Assembly: GCA_017473665.1 (NCBI GenBank)
Contig: JAFUKK010000052.1
Span: 1 to 5,259, forward strand
Origin: Lachnospiraceae bacterium
GTDB taxonomy: Bacteria > Bacillota > Clostridia > Lachnospirales > Lachnospiraceae
Direction of reading: 5' to 3'
Length of the DNA stretch: 5,259 bases
The position numbers and the translations under genes were made by a program. Shown here in pieces: positions 4,986 to 5,259 of this stretch. The notes under the pieces are model-generated. The model did no database searches. It was not told the DNA's origin and saw only the letters and a program-made list of their open reading frames with translations. Each line of letters starts with the position of its first letter. Positions within the stretch are counted from its first letter, which is position 1.

Positions 4986-5259
4986 TCACTGGGAGATACG
5001 CCCTTTGCTTTTTTGAACGTTTTGGAAAAGTAAAGGGCATCTTCATATCCTACGGAGCCTGCCACAGACTGCACCGGTAGTTTGGTCTCAGTCAATAATG
5101 CCACGGCACGCTCCATCCTCACATCCGTCAGATACTGCAATGGCGATATCCCCAATTCATGCTTAAACAAACGATACAGATAGGTTCTGTCAATATGCAA
5201 ATGGGCGGCAATGTCCGGAACAGATAAATCACATCTCCAATAATAGTTGGCTATGTACT
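4964..5259 (-). CDS. AraC-family transcriptional regulator, C-terminal DNA-binding domain (5' end beyond window)
   Basis: The last 97 residues of an AraC/XylS-type regulator; the N-terminal ligand-binding part lies past the right edge. The frame is open from the edge (YIANYYWRCDL...), so there is no start in the window. Helix-turn-helix 1 is LSVPDIAAHLHIDRTYLYRLF, starting about 11 residues in. Helix-turn-helix 2 begins at LPVQSVAGSVGYEDALYF and runs into SKTFKKAKGVSPSDYR, which fits the classic AraC signature. The TGA stop is at 4966-4964. The gene converges on the alpha-galactosidase operon, and the tandem 21-bp repeats before that operon are the obvious candidate target (inference). No sequence feature here identifies the inducer. 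Confidence 0.92.
   Translation of the reverse strand, partial: YIANYYWRCDLSVPDIAAHLHIDRTYLYRLFKHELGISPLQYLTDVRMERAVALLTETKLPVQSVAGSVGYEDALYFSKTFKKAKGVSPSDYRNKVQ
5000..5038. repeat. 13-bp imperfect inverted repeat at the convergent gene ends
   Basis: GCCCTTT (5000-5006) pairs with AAAGGGC (5032-5038), followed by a G-T wobble (5007/5031) and CTTTT (5008-5012) with AAAAG (5026-5030). This gives a 13-bp stem around a 13-nt loop. It lies inside the AraC coding sequence, 15 bp past the small gene's stop. No T-tract follows on either strand, so it is not a classic terminator. It could slow or partly stop plus-strand read-through, or simply reflect the lysine/phenylalanine codons of the AraC motif. 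Confidence 0.3.

Noticed and set aside
1..5259. CRISPR array, tRNA/rRNA, insertion sequence or prophage signals.
   Set aside because: No regularly spaced repeats beyond the single pair, no tRNA-like cloverleaf, no transposase motifs and no terminal inverted repeats were seen on either strand.

Overview
The window looks like a chromosomal segment of an anaerobic Firmicute, most likely a gut Lachnospiraceae-type Clostridium relative. This is inferred from strong AGGAGG-type ribosome binding sites, a rubrerythrin, a GH27 alpha-galactosidase without a secretion signal, an ECF-type sigma factor of a style common in that family, and a LacI-type sensor fused to a GGDEF domain. No sequence search was possible, so the taxon is a guess. 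There are no rRNA or tRNA genes, transposases or CRISPR arrays.

Left part, all on the minus strand (1-3374). Reading in the direction of transcription, a rubrerythrin gene (3374-2832) has its own sigma-A promoter and an intrinsic terminator. It is followed by a gene for a cytosolic diguanylate cyclase with a sugar-sensor-like N-terminus (2539-620). That gene has an extended -10 promoter, an unusually GC-rich leader of about 130 nt, and its own terminator. Next comes an ECF sigma-70 gene (491 to beyond the left edge), which starts at GTG. It is preceded by a TGAAAC-N16-CGTC element that looks like an autoregulated ECF promoter. These look like three separate transcription units.

Middle (3375-3624). 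This is a 250-bp divergent control region between rubrerythrin (minus) and alpha-galactosidase (plus). It holds a near-consensus rubrerythrin promoter, an 8-bp perfect inverted repeat abutting its -35, and two perfect 14-bp direct repeats exactly 21 bp apart. The second repeat runs into the weak -35 of the alpha-galactosidase promoter. This geometry is typical of AraC-family activation.

Right part. The GH27 alpha-galactosidase gene (3625-4791) overlaps by 4 nt a 65-residue cysteine-rich protein gene (4788-4985). Together they form a small, probably translationally coupled operon. An AraC-family regulator gene enters from the right edge on the minus strand (stop at 4964) and overlaps the small gene tail-to-tail by 22 bp. 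The simplest model is a sugar-utilisation locus in which this AraC protein senses an alpha-galactoside or a product and activates the operon through the 21-bp repeats. The role of the small protein is unknown.

Most worth following up: the AraC-like operator, the sensor/GGDEF fusion lacking an I-site, the coupled cysteine-rich small protein, and the ECF promoter nested against a terminator. None of these establishes a wholly new system from sequence alone.
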